From assembly GCA_000341795.1 (NCBI GenBank), contig AODO01000062.1, positions 110,232 to 174,231 of the forward strand: 64,000 nt of DNA, read 5' to 3'. Below, piece after piece: positions 23,909 through 32,475 of this stretch (positions within the stretch are counted from its first letter, which is position 1; each line of letters opens with the position of its first letter). Both the position numbers and the translations under genes were made by a program. Under the pieces are notes generated by a model. It worked only from the letters and a program-made list of their open reading frames with translations. It searched no databases and was not told where the DNA came from. The stretch comes from Rhodococcus triatomae BKS 15-14. GTDB lineage: Bacteria > Actinomycetota > Actinomycetes > Mycobacteriales > Mycobacteriaceae.

Positions 23909-25477
23909 TCAGTCGGTCATCCAGATCTCTTCGGGCAGCGGGGATCCGAGGGTGTAGATCGACACGCCGTGCACTCCCTCACCGAACGCGACGGCGGGCA
24001 CCGCGCGGGTGTACCAGAGGCCGGGGTTCAGTTCCACCAGCCGGTTCTGCACGGTTTCGTAGGCGGCCTTGCGTTCGGTCTCGGATTCGGCGAGGCGGCC
24101 GGTGTCGAGCGCGGCGCTGAGCTCGGCGTCCTCGACTCCCGAGAAGTTGCCCGTCGAGTCCTGGTGGAACGCGGTCCAGAGACCGAAGTCGGGGTCCTGC
24201 ACGATCGCGGAGGACACGATCATGTCGAAGTCGCGTGCGCCTGCGCGTGCGGTGGCGGCGCCGTAGTCGACGACCTCGACCTTCATCTCGACGTTGTCGA
24301 AAGCGCTGAGCTGCGCCTGCAGGCTCTCGGCGAGTGTCTTGCTCTCGGTGGTCGGGTAGGAGATGAAGGTGAAGCTCACCGGCTTGCCCTCGGCAGCCAG
24401 CTCGTCGAAGAGCTTCTGCGCTTCCTCGGTGTCCGCGGTCGGCAGCGGAATGTCACTGTAGTACGGCGACGATTCGGGGAACAGCGTCGCGGGGACCTCG
24501 TTCTCTCCGTTGTAGACGACGGTGTTCACGGCGTCGAGATCGATCGCCTTCACCACTGCGCGGCGCGCTCTCTCGTCGTCGAACGGGGCGCGGCGTGCGT
24601 TCATCGCGGCGAACAGACCTCCGCCGGTGGGCGCAACCTCGTGGGAGTAACCCACACCCTCCATCCTGTTCAGGCTGGACCAGTTGGTCTCGGACAGCAG
24701 GTCGGCGCTCGCGGTGGACGCGGCGTTGATGCGCTGGTTGCTGTCGGGCACGGTGCGGATGGTGATGGTGTCGAGGTAGGGCCTCGGCGCGTCCCAGAAC
24801 CCGGGGTTGCGTTGCAACTCGATGGAGTCCTGCCTGCTCCACTTCACGAGCGTGAACGGTCCGGCACCGACCGGGTTCTCGTCGAAGGCGGGCTTTCCCT
24901 TCTGCAGGGCGGTGGGCGACGCGATCCAGTTGAGGGCGCCGGCCACGAGGGACTGGGCGAAGTGCGGGCTGGGGGTGACCATGGTGACCTTGAGCGTCGT
25001 CGGATCGATCACGTCCGAGGCGGTGATCTGCGACGCCTGTCGGACAGTGGTGGAGCCGAGCGACGGATCCCGCAACCGGTCCCAGTTGAACTTGACCGCG
25101 GCCGCGTCGAGGGGAGTGCCGTCGGTGAAGGTCAGCCCGGGCCGGAGCGTCAGGTCGAAGGTCCTGCCACCGTCGTTGGTGGTGAATCCGGTGGCCATCT
25201 TGTACTCGATCTCGAACGTGTCGACATCGTTGACCATCAGGGTGCCGTAGAGGGCATTGCCGAGTACGGGTTGGTGCGCCCAGGTGTTGGACAGTGACGC
25301 CGGGTCGAGGGAACGGGGCTCGCCCGTCTGCAACACCTGCATGGCACCGCCGGAGACCGGGTCGCCGGCGGGGGCTGCGGAGGCGTCTGAGGCGTCACTG
25401 CCACCGCAGGCGCTCAGGAGCAGGGTCGCGGTACAGGCCGCGGCGAGAGCCACGGTGATTCGTCTGCGTCGGAACAT
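23909..25477 (-). CDS. Solute-binding lipoprotein, family 5 (peptide/nickel type)
   Basis: A 522-residue extracytoplasmic receptor. The signal peptide ends in the lipobox LLLSACGG, so the mature protein should be lipid-anchored at the Cys. The SBP_bac_5 signature region follows (GFTTNDGGRTFDLTLRPGLTF and DAAAVKFNWDRLRDP). Length and order fit dipeptide-binding proteins. The gene stands between permeases and ATPases in the operon. Given the catabolic island next to it, the ligand need not be a peptide. Confidence 0.92.
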   Translation of the reverse strand: MFRRRRITVALAAACTATLLLSACGGSDASDASAAPAGDPVSGGAMQVLQTGEPRSLDPASLSNTWAHQPVLGNALYGTLMVNDVDTFEIEYKMATGFTTNDGGRTFDLTLRPGLTFTDGTPLDAAAVKFNWDRLRDPSLGSTTVRQASQITASDVIDPTTLKVTMVTPSPHFAQSLVAGALNWIASPTALQKGKPAFDENPVGAGPFTLVKWSRQDSIELQRNPGFWDAPRPYLDTITIRTVPDSNQRINAASTASADLLSETNWSSLNRMEGVGYSHEVAPTGGGLFAAMNARRAPFDDERARRAVVKAIDLDAVNTVVYNGENEVPATLFPESSPYYSDIPLPTADTEEAQKLFDELAAEGKPVSFTFISYPTTESKTLAESLQAQLSAFDNVEMKVEVVDYGAATARAGARDFDMIVSSAIVQDPDFGLWTAFHQDSTGNFSGVEDAELSAALDTGRLAESETERKAAYETVQNRLVELNPGLWYTRAVPAVAFGEGVHGVSIYTLGSPLPEEIWMTD

Positions 25478-25515
25478 GTTCGACCTCTCGGGAGGGTGGG
25501 GGCTGTCGAGGGTGT

Positions 25516-26418
25516 TCAGTCGTGGAGGGTGCGGTCGAACCGGGTACGAAGGTGGTCACCGACATGGTTCAGGGCGAACACGGTGAAGAAGATGACCATC
25601 GCCGGCACGAACACGAGATGAGGGGAGGTCGCGATGGCGTCCTTGCCGTCGCTGATCATTCCGCCCCAACTGGGCTGTGGCGGCGGGATTCCCAGACCGA
25701 GGAAACTCAGGGATCCCTCGGCGACGATCAACGCAGCCATGACGATCGGCAGGTAGGCGGCCAACGGCGCGATCACGTTGGGAAGGATCTCGCGGAACAG
25801 TATTCGTCCGTGACCCGCGCCCATGTTCTTTGCCGCGCGGACGAATTCACGTGATCCCCAGGCCATGGTGTTCACTCGCGCGAGCCGGATGAACGACGGA
25901 ATCACGAGCAACGTCAAGCCGAGCAGGATGGTCTGAACGCTCGGAGTGAGGATGGACGAGAGCGCCAGCAGCAGGATGAGCGGCGGGAAGGCGAGCATCG
26001 CGTCCGCGATCAGCGTGATCACGGTGTCGACCCACTTGCCGAAGTAGCCGGAGATCAGGCCGAGGATCGACCCGATCAGGAATCCGACCAGCCCGGCGAC
26101 GGCCCCGACGACGAGCGAGACCCGCGCCCCGTAGATGACACGGGAGAGCATCGACCGGCCCTGCGTGTCGGTGCCGAGAATCATGTCGAGCGAGCCCCAT
26201 TCGGGCGCGGTCCGGGGAGGGCCCACCGGTGTCGCGTACGGTGCGAGCGGCAGCAGGCCGGCGAAGACGGCGGCCAGGATGAGCAGCACCAGCCATGCCA
26301 CCGACAGGTACACGAGGATCGGCCTGCGCCTACGGACCGCGGGAACGATCGGGTCCGCATCGGCGGCGTCCGATGCCGCACCGACGACGGTTCGACTGTC
26401 GACCACCACGTCGCTCAT
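25516..26418 (-). CDS. ABC transporter permease (DppC type)
   Basis: A 300-residue permease with one N-terminal helix, a periplasmic loop ending GSLDMILGTDTQGRSMLSRVIYG, and five further helices. The coupling motif EFVRAAKNMGAGHGRILFREILPN contacts the ATPases, and the protein shows the family tail IPPPQPSWGGMISDG. Its ATG overlaps the upstream permease stop (ATGA). Confidence 0.92.
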   Translation of the reverse strand: MSDVVVDSRTVVGAASDAADADPIVPAVRRRRPILVYLSVAWLVLLILAAVFAGLLPLAPYATPVGPPRTAPEWGSLDMILGTDTQGRSMLSRVIYGARVSLVVGAVAGLVGFLIGSILGLISGYFGKWVDTVITLIADAMLAFPPLILLLALSSILTPSVQTILLGLTLLVIPSFIRLARVNTMAWGSREFVRAAKNMGAGHGRILFREILPNVIAPLAAYLPIVMAALIVAEGSLSFLGLGIPPPQPSWGGMISDGKDAIATSPHLVFVPAMVIFFTVFALNHVGDHLRTRFDRTLHD

Positions 26419-27368
26419 GCCGTGGCCACCTTCCTGACTCGGGGATCGATCACTTGGTAGCTGAGGTCGACGACGGTGTTGACGAGGACGTAGACGACTG
26501 CGATGAACACGACGATGCCCTGGACCATGATCACGTCGCGTGAGGTGATGGACGACGCCACCAGCTGCCCCAGACCCGGTAGGCCGAAGAGGGTTTCGAC
26601 GATCACCGTGCCTCCGATCAGGCGTCCCAGGTTGATGCCCGCAAGAGTGATCAGCGAGAAGGACGACGGGCGCAACGCGTGCCGGAACATCACATACCAG
26701 GAGGGCATCCCCTTGGCGCGCGCCGCCGCGACGTAGTCCTCCCGGAGCGTCCCGATCAGGTCGGTCCGCAGCAGCCGATGGAAGGCCGCGATCTCGGTGA
26801 GGGCGATGGCGACGGCGGGGAGGAGGGCGCAGGTGAGGTTGTCCACCAACCCTTCGCTGATGCGCGACCACCCCATGACGGGAAACCACTGAAGTTTGAT
26901 GGCGAAGAAGTAGATCAGGATCGGGCCGGCGATGAACGCCGGGACCGACAGGAACACGGCGGATGTCGCGTTGATTCCGCGATCGACGCCACTTCCGGGC
27001 CGCGATGCGGAAACGACGCCCATGACCAGAGCCACGACCAGTGCGATGATCAATCCCATGAACGCCAATTGCAGTGTGACAGGAAGCCTTTCGGCGATCG
27101 CCTCACTGACCGATTGACCGGTCAGAGGTGACGTGCCGAGATCGCCGGTGAGTGCGTTGCCGAGCCAGTGAACATATTGCAGCCACACCGGGTCGTCGAA
27201 TCCGAGTTCCGTGTTCATCTCGGCGACGGCCTCCGGGGTGGCGTTCTCCCCCAGGATGACCTGCGCCACCGACCCCGGCGCCATGCTGAGCAGTGCGACG
27301 ACGGCCATTGTCACGAGAAGTACGACGAGGGCACTGCGGCCCAGCCGTTTCGAAGCTGTGAGAACCAT
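26415..27368 (-). CDS. ABC transporter permease (DppB type)
   Basis: The first gene of the importer operon, 317 residues. Six helices are arranged as in DppB/OppB, with the loop LGFDDPVWLQYVHWLGNALTGDLG after helix 1 and the coupling motif DYVAAARAKGMPSWYVMFRHALRPS. It starts 143 bp beyond the stop of the CMD-HIBDH fusion gene in the same direction, so read-through from the catabolic operon is possible. Confidence 0.92.
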   Translation of the reverse strand: MVLTASKRLGRSALVVLLVTMAVVALLSMAPGSVAQVILGENATPEAVAEMNTELGFDDPVWLQYVHWLGNALTGDLGTSPLTGQSVSEAIAERLPVTLQLAFMGLIIALVVALVMGVVSASRPGSGVDRGINATSAVFLSVPAFIAGPILIYFFAIKLQWFPVMGWSRISEGLVDNLTCALLPAVAIALTEIAAFHRLLRTDLIGTLREDYVAAARAKGMPSWYVMFRHALRPSSFSLITLAGINLGRLIGGTVIVETLFGLPGLGQLVASSITSRDVIMVQGIVVFIAVVYVLVNTVVDLSYQVIDPRVRKVATA

Positions 27369-27511
27369 TGAAAGGGACCGCCTTCTCCTGTACGAGACGC
27401 GAACCGATCACCGAGCGCGGACCGTGAGGTGTCCACGATCGGTGAGCAGTTTCTGCCGGAAACGAAGAACCAAGAGACATGGAGCCTCTGCGAGAAGTTC
27501 GGAGAGATCTC
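27369..27511 (-). other. Spacer between catabolic operon and importer operon, with dyads
   Basis: Contains ACCGATC...GATCGGT (7-bp arms about 33 bases apart) and a compact GGAGA-GA-TCTCC hairpin touching the upstream stop codon (27501-27512). It may hold a weak terminator plus the importer promoter. No ORF. Confidence 0.35.
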
Positions 27512-28882
27512 CTAACGGAGCGTGGCGGCGAGATCGCCGTCCAGCGCGAACCCGCTCAGGCGCTCCAGGTGACGCACGACCTCGGTCTGGTCGGCGCCGG
27601 CGTCGAGGGTTTCGACGGCGTCGTTCCAGACTGCCCCGACCGTGTCACCCACCCTCGTCTGCACACCTTCGGTCCGCGCGAGGTCCAGTGCGATGCCGAT
27701 GTCCTTGCGCATCAACGCGGCGGTGAACCCCGAGTCGAACGTTCGGGGCAGCACGAACTTCTCGTACTTCGTCTCCGTGGCCTGGTTACGCCCGCTACCC
27801 GCGTTGAACACGGCGAGCAGCGTGGCCGGGTCGATACCGAACCGTCGCCCGACGAGCAGTGCCTCCGCCGCCGCGACGAAGCCGTTGGCCGCGAGGAGGT
27901 TGTTGAGCGCCTTCGCCGCATGACCCGCGCCGACCGGTCCCACGTGGATCACCTCGCGGGCGGTCGCATCGATCAGTGGGCGGACCGAGGCGAGCGTCTC
28001 GTCGCCGCCGCCTGCCATGACGGCGAGATCGGCGTCCCTGGCACGCGCAACTCCCCCGCTGACCGGGGCGTCGACGACCGCAACTCCAGCGGCGGCCGCG
28101 ACCTCGGACAACGCCCGGGTACGAGCGGGAACGCTCGAACCCATGTCGACGATCACCGCGCCGCGATTCAGGTGTGCGAGCAGCCCCCCGTCACCGGTGA
28201 CGACCCGGTCGACGATGTCGCTGTTGGGGAGAACGAGTACGACGACGTCACAATCGGCGAACGCCGACAGGCCGGGCGCTCCGACGGCGCCCGGGTGCGC
28301 CAACATGAAGCGCGCCTGACCGTCCGGGTCCGCGTCGTGGACCAGAAGCGACTGGCCCGCGGCGAGGAAGTTGGCGGCGATCGGGGTTCCCATCGCTCCC
28401 AGCCCGACGAATCCGACGCGGCGTCCGGGCAGCGGTCCGGATCCGCCGGAGCCGTCCGATGCGTCGCGGGGTCCGAGCGCGGCCGTCAGCTCCTCCTGCA
28501 CGACCCGCATTGCGGCGACACCGGCCGGCACACCCGCGTACGCCGTCGCGTGCACGACGACCTCGACGATCTCGTCCCGACTCAGCCCGTTGCCGAGTGC
28601 CGCACGGACGTGCGTCGCGAGCTCGCGATGCTGATTGAGCGCGACGAGCATGCCGAGTGTCGTCAGGCTACGGCTGCGGCGGTCCAGCCCGGGTCGCGTC
28701 CACACCGATCCCCATGCCACCTCGCTGACGAAGTGCTGCAGTGCTTCGCCGTCCGTGCCTGCATTGCGGCTCAGCGCCGCATCGACGTAGGCGTCGCCGA
28801 GCACCTGGCGGCGTACGGCGACCCCGGCGTCGAAGAGTGCGCGGTGGGCGGCGTCCACGTCCGCGACGTGTTCGTCTGTCAT
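27512..28882 (-). CDS. Fusion of carboxymuconolactone-decarboxylase-like and 3-hydroxyisobutyrate-dehydrogenase-like domains
   Basis: A 456-residue two-domain protein. Residues 1-125 match the CMD/AhpD-like fold (RRQVLGDAYVDAALS ... SRSLTTLGMLVALNQHRELATHV). After a Gly/Ser linker, residues 150-456 are a beta-hydroxyacid dehydrogenase: NAD(P) motif VGFVGLGAMGTPIAANFLAAG, substrate motif DAPVSGG, and the catalytic Lys in GHAAKALNNLLAANG. The domains are usually separate genes. The start at 28882 overlaps the thiolase-like gene stop as ATGA. It is the last gene of the minus-strand catabolic operon. CMD domains act in beta-ketoadipate-type or thiol chemistry; the substrate here is unknown. Confidence 0.85.
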   Translation of the reverse strand: MTDEHVADVDAAHRALFDAGVAVRRQVLGDAYVDAALSRNAGTDGEALQHFVSEVAWGSVWTRPGLDRRSRSLTTLGMLVALNQHRELATHVRAALGNGLSRDEIVEVVVHATAYAGVPAGVAAMRVVQEELTAALGPRDASDGSGGSGPLPGRRVGFVGLGAMGTPIAANFLAAGQSLLVHDADPDGQARFMLAHPGAVGAPGLSAFADCDVVVLVLPNSDIVDRVVTGDGGLLAHLNRGAVIVDMGSSVPARTRALSEVAAAAGVAVVDAPVSGGVARARDADLAVMAGGGDETLASVRPLIDATAREVIHVGPVGAGHAAKALNNLLAANGFVAAAEALLVGRRFGIDPATLLAVFNAGSGRNQATETKYEKFVLPRTFDSGFTAALMRKDIGIALDLARTEGVQTRVGDTVGAVWNDAVETLDAGADQTEVVRHLERLSGFALDGDLAATLR

Positions 28883-30039
28883 GCTGTCGGACCCTCCAGA
28901 ATAGTCACGCCTGCCACGGCCGTCGGTCCACCCAGGTTGTGCGCGAGCCCGATTCGTGCTCCGTCGACCTGGTTGACGGCGGTGCCACGCAGCTGTTCGA
29001 ACAACTCGACGCACTGCGCGACCCCGGTCGCGCCCGGCGGATGCCCCTTGGAGACGAGGCCGCCGCTGGGGTTCACGGGCAGTGAGCCACCGATCCCGGT
29101 GGCGCCGGTCTCGGCGAGCTTGAAACCCTCGAAACGCTCCGCGAAACCGAGGTCCTCGTAGCTCATCAGCTCGATACCGGTGAAGAAGTCGTGCACCTCG
29201 GCGACGTGGATGTCGGCGGGCGTCAACCCCGCCATTCCGAACGCCTGCTTCGCTGCCCGCTTCGTCGCGGGAAACGTGGTCATGTCCCGTTTGTGCTGGT
29301 GCATGACCGAATCCAGGCCGAGACCGACCCCACGGACCCACACCGGCCGGTCGGTGTACCGATCGACGACGTCGTCCGCGGCGAGGATCACCGCGGCCGC
29401 GCCGTCGCTCTGCGGTGCGCAGTCGTACACGCTGAACGGGCTCACCACCGTCGGTGCCGCGAGGGCTTCCTCCATCGTCAGGTCGATCCGGAGCCGGGCT
29501 CGCGGATTGCTGCGGCCGTTGCGATGGTTCTTCACCGCGATCATCGCGAGATGCTCGCGGGTGGCGGGTGACTCGTGGAGGTATCGCTGTACGTGCAGTG
29601 CGAATCCGGCCGGGGCGACGAGGCCGAGTGGGTAGTCCCAGGCCATGTCCCGGGTCATCGCCTCCCATTCCCACAGCATGTCCTTCGACGCGGATTCACG
29701 AACCTTGTCGGCACCGATGACGAGTGCGACGTCGCAGGCGCCGGACGCGATGCCGAACAGCGCGTTGCGGATGGCATCGTGCCCGGTGGCGCAGGAGTTC
29801 TCGACCCGGGTGACCGGCAGCTCCGGCAGCCCGAGGCTGTCCGCGAGGATTCCCGACGGGAATCCGTCCGGGGTGCCCATGGCCCCGAACCACGCCGCCT
29901 GCACGTCGTGTTTGTCGAACCCCTTGTCCACTGTGCCTGCGCTGTCGGCGAAGGCCATCGGCAGCAGGTCCTTGATGCCGTGGGCGAAGTGCTCCGCGAA
30001 GGGCGTCATCCCGGCGCCGACGATCGCCACCTTCCTCAT
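28879..30039 (-). CDS. SCP2/lipid-transfer-type thiolase-like protein
   Basis: A 386-residue thiolase superfamily member. The nucleophilic Cys is present in RVENSCATGHDAI, and the C-terminal NPSGGLVSKGHPPGATG loop is intact. However, the usual HDCF motif reads HDFF, so the second catalytic Cys is missing. This hints at a specialised condensing or cleaving reaction, or at partner-dependent activity like the steroid-degrading thiolase/DUF35 pairs. It overlaps the DUF35-containing gene upstream by ATGA, supporting a two-subunit enzyme. Pathway position: CoA-ester chain shortening. Confidence 0.85.
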   Translation of the reverse strand: MRKVAIVGAGMTPFAEHFAHGIKDLLPMAFADSAGTVDKGFDKHDVQAAWFGAMGTPDGFPSGILADSLGLPELPVTRVENSCATGHDAIRNALFGIASGACDVALVIGADKVRESASKDMLWEWEAMTRDMAWDYPLGLVAPAGFALHVQRYLHESPATREHLAMIAVKNHRNGRSNPRARLRIDLTMEEALAAPTVVSPFSVYDCAPQSDGAAAVILAADDVVDRYTDRPVWVRGVGLGLDSVMHQHKRDMTTFPATKRAAKQAFGMAGLTPADIHVAEVHDFFTGIELMSYEDLGFAERFEGFKLAETGATGIGGSLPVNPSGGLVSKGHPPGATGVAQCVELFEQLRGTAVNQVDGARIGLAHNLGGPTAVAGVTILEGPTA

Positions 30040-31226
30040 GCCGCCTCCTCCAGTGCTTCGCTCTCTCCGGGCTCGAACGCATATCCGTAGTCGGGAACAC
30101 CCGACCGCAACGCGACCCGCCGAAGCACGAGCCGGCCACGGTCGCCGATCGCCACGGAATCGGGGTCCGTACCGGTCACCTTCACGAGAGCGCGCACGTC
30201 CACCCCGTCGAGTTCGACGATGACCAGGGAGTACGGGGTCTTGAGTCCCGGAACCGGGAAGTGCACGGTCACAGCGGTGTACACCGTTCCGACCCGGGGA
30301 AGCGGCACCAGTTCGTACTCGCTGCTCAGCGTTCCGTCGTCGTCGATCCGGTAGCGCGGCGGGAAGTCGAGCGTCTCACTGCCCTCGTGTCGGCCCGCCT
30401 CCCAGCGCACCTTCGCCTCGAATGCCCGCTCGTACGCGGCCAGCGAGATCGGGATGTCGGCGCCGGGGACGTACGTGCAGGGGGCACTCGGCCGTGCCGC
30501 CGGCTCCCGCCTGTGGATCCGGACCTGCCCGTCCGCCACGGTGATACCGGACAGGCTGGCCTGTTCCACTCCCACGAGCGGACCGGTCTCCCCGGTCTCC
30601 GCCATCGCGGCGAGGGCGAAGAGTCCGGCGCTCGCCCCGATCGTGGGCAGCGCGGCGGGCGTGCCCGCGCAGAGCGCGGTGGCCTGGTCGTGGCCGACGC
30701 CCGCGACGGCGACCGGGGTGTCCATCCAGGACGCCCGGAGTGACGCGAGGAACCCCCGCTCCTGAAGCAGCCGTGGGTCGCCGTAGTCCCGCACGTCGCC
30801 GGCGATCCCCCTCGTGCGCACCGGGAGGCTGCGGGACACGCGGCCCGCCGCCCGCACCTGCATTCCCCGGTCCGCGGTGACCACGGCCGCGGCACCCGCC
30901 GGTGCGGTGTCGACACCGATGACGAGCGTCCGCGGGCGCGCGGAGCTGAGAGTGTCGAGTGCGGCGGGAGCGCCCCCGAGCCGCTCGGTGACCTCCAGTT
31001 CCGGGTCCAGGCCGAGTCCGGCCAGGAGAACGGCGGCGTTGCTGCTCTCCAGCAGCGGCAGGTCCCGGCTGACGAGGACGACGAACGACACCGGGTCGCC
31101 ACCGCTCAGTGCGGCCCGACCGGCCTCGACGGCGAGGGTGATCGCGTCCTCGTCGTCGCCCGGCACGCGGGATTCCGATGTTCCCCAGCACGGCAGGTAG
31201 GTGCCTATCGAGGCGATGTAGGGCAT
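30036..31226 (-). CDS. HMG-CoA-synthase-like protein with C-terminal OB-fold (DUF35) domain
   Basis: A 396-residue protein. The N-terminal 250 residues resemble a degraded 3-ketoacyl/HMG-CoA-synthase fold (MPYIASIGTYLPCWG, SNAAVLLAGLGL, GASAGLFALAAMAE) without an obvious catalytic Cys in context. The C-terminal part (about 265-390) is an OB-fold of the DUF35 class (RVGTVYTAVTVHFP, YSLVIVELDGVDVRALVKV), here lacking the zinc-ribbon cysteines. DUF35 proteins partner thiolases, and this gene directly precedes and overlaps a thiolase-like gene. Substrate-presenting subunit is the likeliest role. Confidence 0.75.
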   Translation of the reverse strand: MPYIASIGTYLPCWGTSESRVPGDDEDAITLAVEAGRAALSGGDPVSFVVLVSRDLPLLESSNAAVLLAGLGLDPELEVTERLGGAPAALDTLSSARPRTLVIGVDTAPAGAAAVVTADRGMQVRAAGRVSRSLPVRTRGIAGDVRDYGDPRLLQERGFLASLRASWMDTPVAVAGVGHDQATALCAGTPAALPTIGASAGLFALAAMAETGETGPLVGVEQASLSGITVADGQVRIHRREPAARPSAPCTYVPGADIPISLAAYERAFEAKVRWEAGRHEGSETLDFPPRYRIDDDGTLSSEYELVPLPRVGTVYTAVTVHFPVPGLKTPYSLVIVELDGVDVRALVKVTGTDPDSVAIGDRGRLVLRRVALRSGVPDYGYAFEPGESEALEEAA

Positions 31227-31245
31227 GAGTGCCTCCGATCCACTT

Positions 31246-32475
31246 CTACGTGACCGCGCCCGCGGTCTTCAATGCGATGATGCGGTCCCAGTCGAGCCCC
31301 GCTTCGATCAGGATTTCCTCTGTCTGCGCGGCGAACTCGGGGCCGGGCCGCAACTCCGGCGCCGCGACGTCGAACTGCACCGGATTGGCGACGAGTTCGA
31401 GTTCGCCCGCCTTGACGAGGTATTCGTTGGCTCGGATCTGCGCATCGTCGGCGACCTGCAGCGAATCCTGGATCGGCGCCCACGGTCCGGCGAGTGTCGC
31501 GAACTTCTCGGTCCACTCGGCGAGGGTCCTGGTGGCGATCACGTCCCGCAGGATCGCCACCGCCGCTTCGGTGTTCGCTGCGATGGACCCGGCGTCGGCG
31601 AATCGGGGATCGTCCACGAGGTCGGGCCTGTCGATGTGGCGGCACACGTCCGGCCAGAACCGCGCCGCCTGCAGCATCACGAACGACAGGTAGCGCCCGT
31701 CGGACGTCCCGTAGATGCCGGACAGCGGGTTCGTCGGGGCGCCGTGCGCACCGGGCGCGGGCGCCACCATCGGGTCCTTCAGGTGCACCGACAGCGCGAC
31801 GCCGTGACCCATCGACCACAATCCGCTGCCGAGCAGCGACACGTCGACGACGGAGGGCTCACCGGTCCGTTCCCGCTTGAGCAGTGCCGCGGCGATGCCG
31901 CCTGCCAGGTTGGTGCCGGAGATGGTGTCGCCGAACGCGGGTCCGGGTGGCGTGATCATCCCCTCGACCCCGGGCGGGGTGAGGGTGGCCGCGATGCCGG
32001 CACGCGCCCAGAACGCCGTCATGTCGTAGCCGCCGCGGTCGGATTCCGCGCCGCGCGGGCCGAGCGCACTGCCGCGGGCGTACACGATCGACGGGTTCAC
32101 CGCGCGGATGTCGTCGACGTCGATGCCCAGCTTGGCGCGAACCTGCGGCAGGTAGCTGGTGAGGAAGACGTCGGCTTCGCGGGCGAGATCGAGGACGACC
32201 TCTCGGCCCTCGGGGACCGAGATGTCGATGCCGATGCTCCGCTTGCCCCGGTTGGCGTGCTCGACGTTGGGGTTGGGGTCGCCCTCGACGCGCTGCCTGC
32301 CGACCTGCCGGAGCCCCCGCTGCGGGTCGCCGGTGACGGCGTGCTCGACCTTGATCACGTCGGCGCCCCAGTCGGCGAGCACGGCGCCCGCCGACGGGAC
32401 GAAACCGTACATCGCGACCTCGAGTACTCGAATCCCGCTGAGCGGCTTGGCGGAACCGGATTCGGCGGTCGTCAC
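31246..32475 (-). CDS. CaiB/BaiF family CoA-transferase (formyl-CoA-transferase family III)
   Basis: A 409-residue enzyme that moves CoA between carboxylic acids through a covalent Asp-anhydride intermediate. Family features are LSGIRVLEVAMYG, LADWGADVIKVEH, NRGKRSIGIDIS and the region GGYDMTAFWARAGI. The Asp expected in the ANRGKRSIGIDIS...DLAREAD stretch is present, but the exact catalytic residue cannot be verified by eye. The GTG start overlaps the aldehyde dehydrogenase stop (GTGA). It would activate the acid made by the upstream dehydrogenase as a CoA ester. Confidence 0.9.
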   Translation of the reverse strand: MTTAESGSAKPLSGIRVLEVAMYGFVPSAGAVLADWGADVIKVEHAVTGDPQRGLRQVGRQRVEGDPNPNVEHANRGKRSIGIDISVPEGREVVLDLAREADVFLTSYLPQVRAKLGIDVDDIRAVNPSIVYARGSALGPRGAESDRGGYDMTAFWARAGIAATLTPPGVEGMITPPGPAFGDTISGTNLAGGIAAALLKRERTGEPSVVDVSLLGSGLWSMGHGVALSVHLKDPMVAPAPGAHGAPTNPLSGIYGTSDGRYLSFVMLQAARFWPDVCRHIDRPDLVDDPRFADAGSIAANTEAAVAILRDVIATRTLAEWTEKFATLAGPWAPIQDSLQVADDAQIRANEYLVKAGELELVANPVQFDVAAPELRPGPEFAAQTEEILIEAGLDWDRIIALKTAGAVT

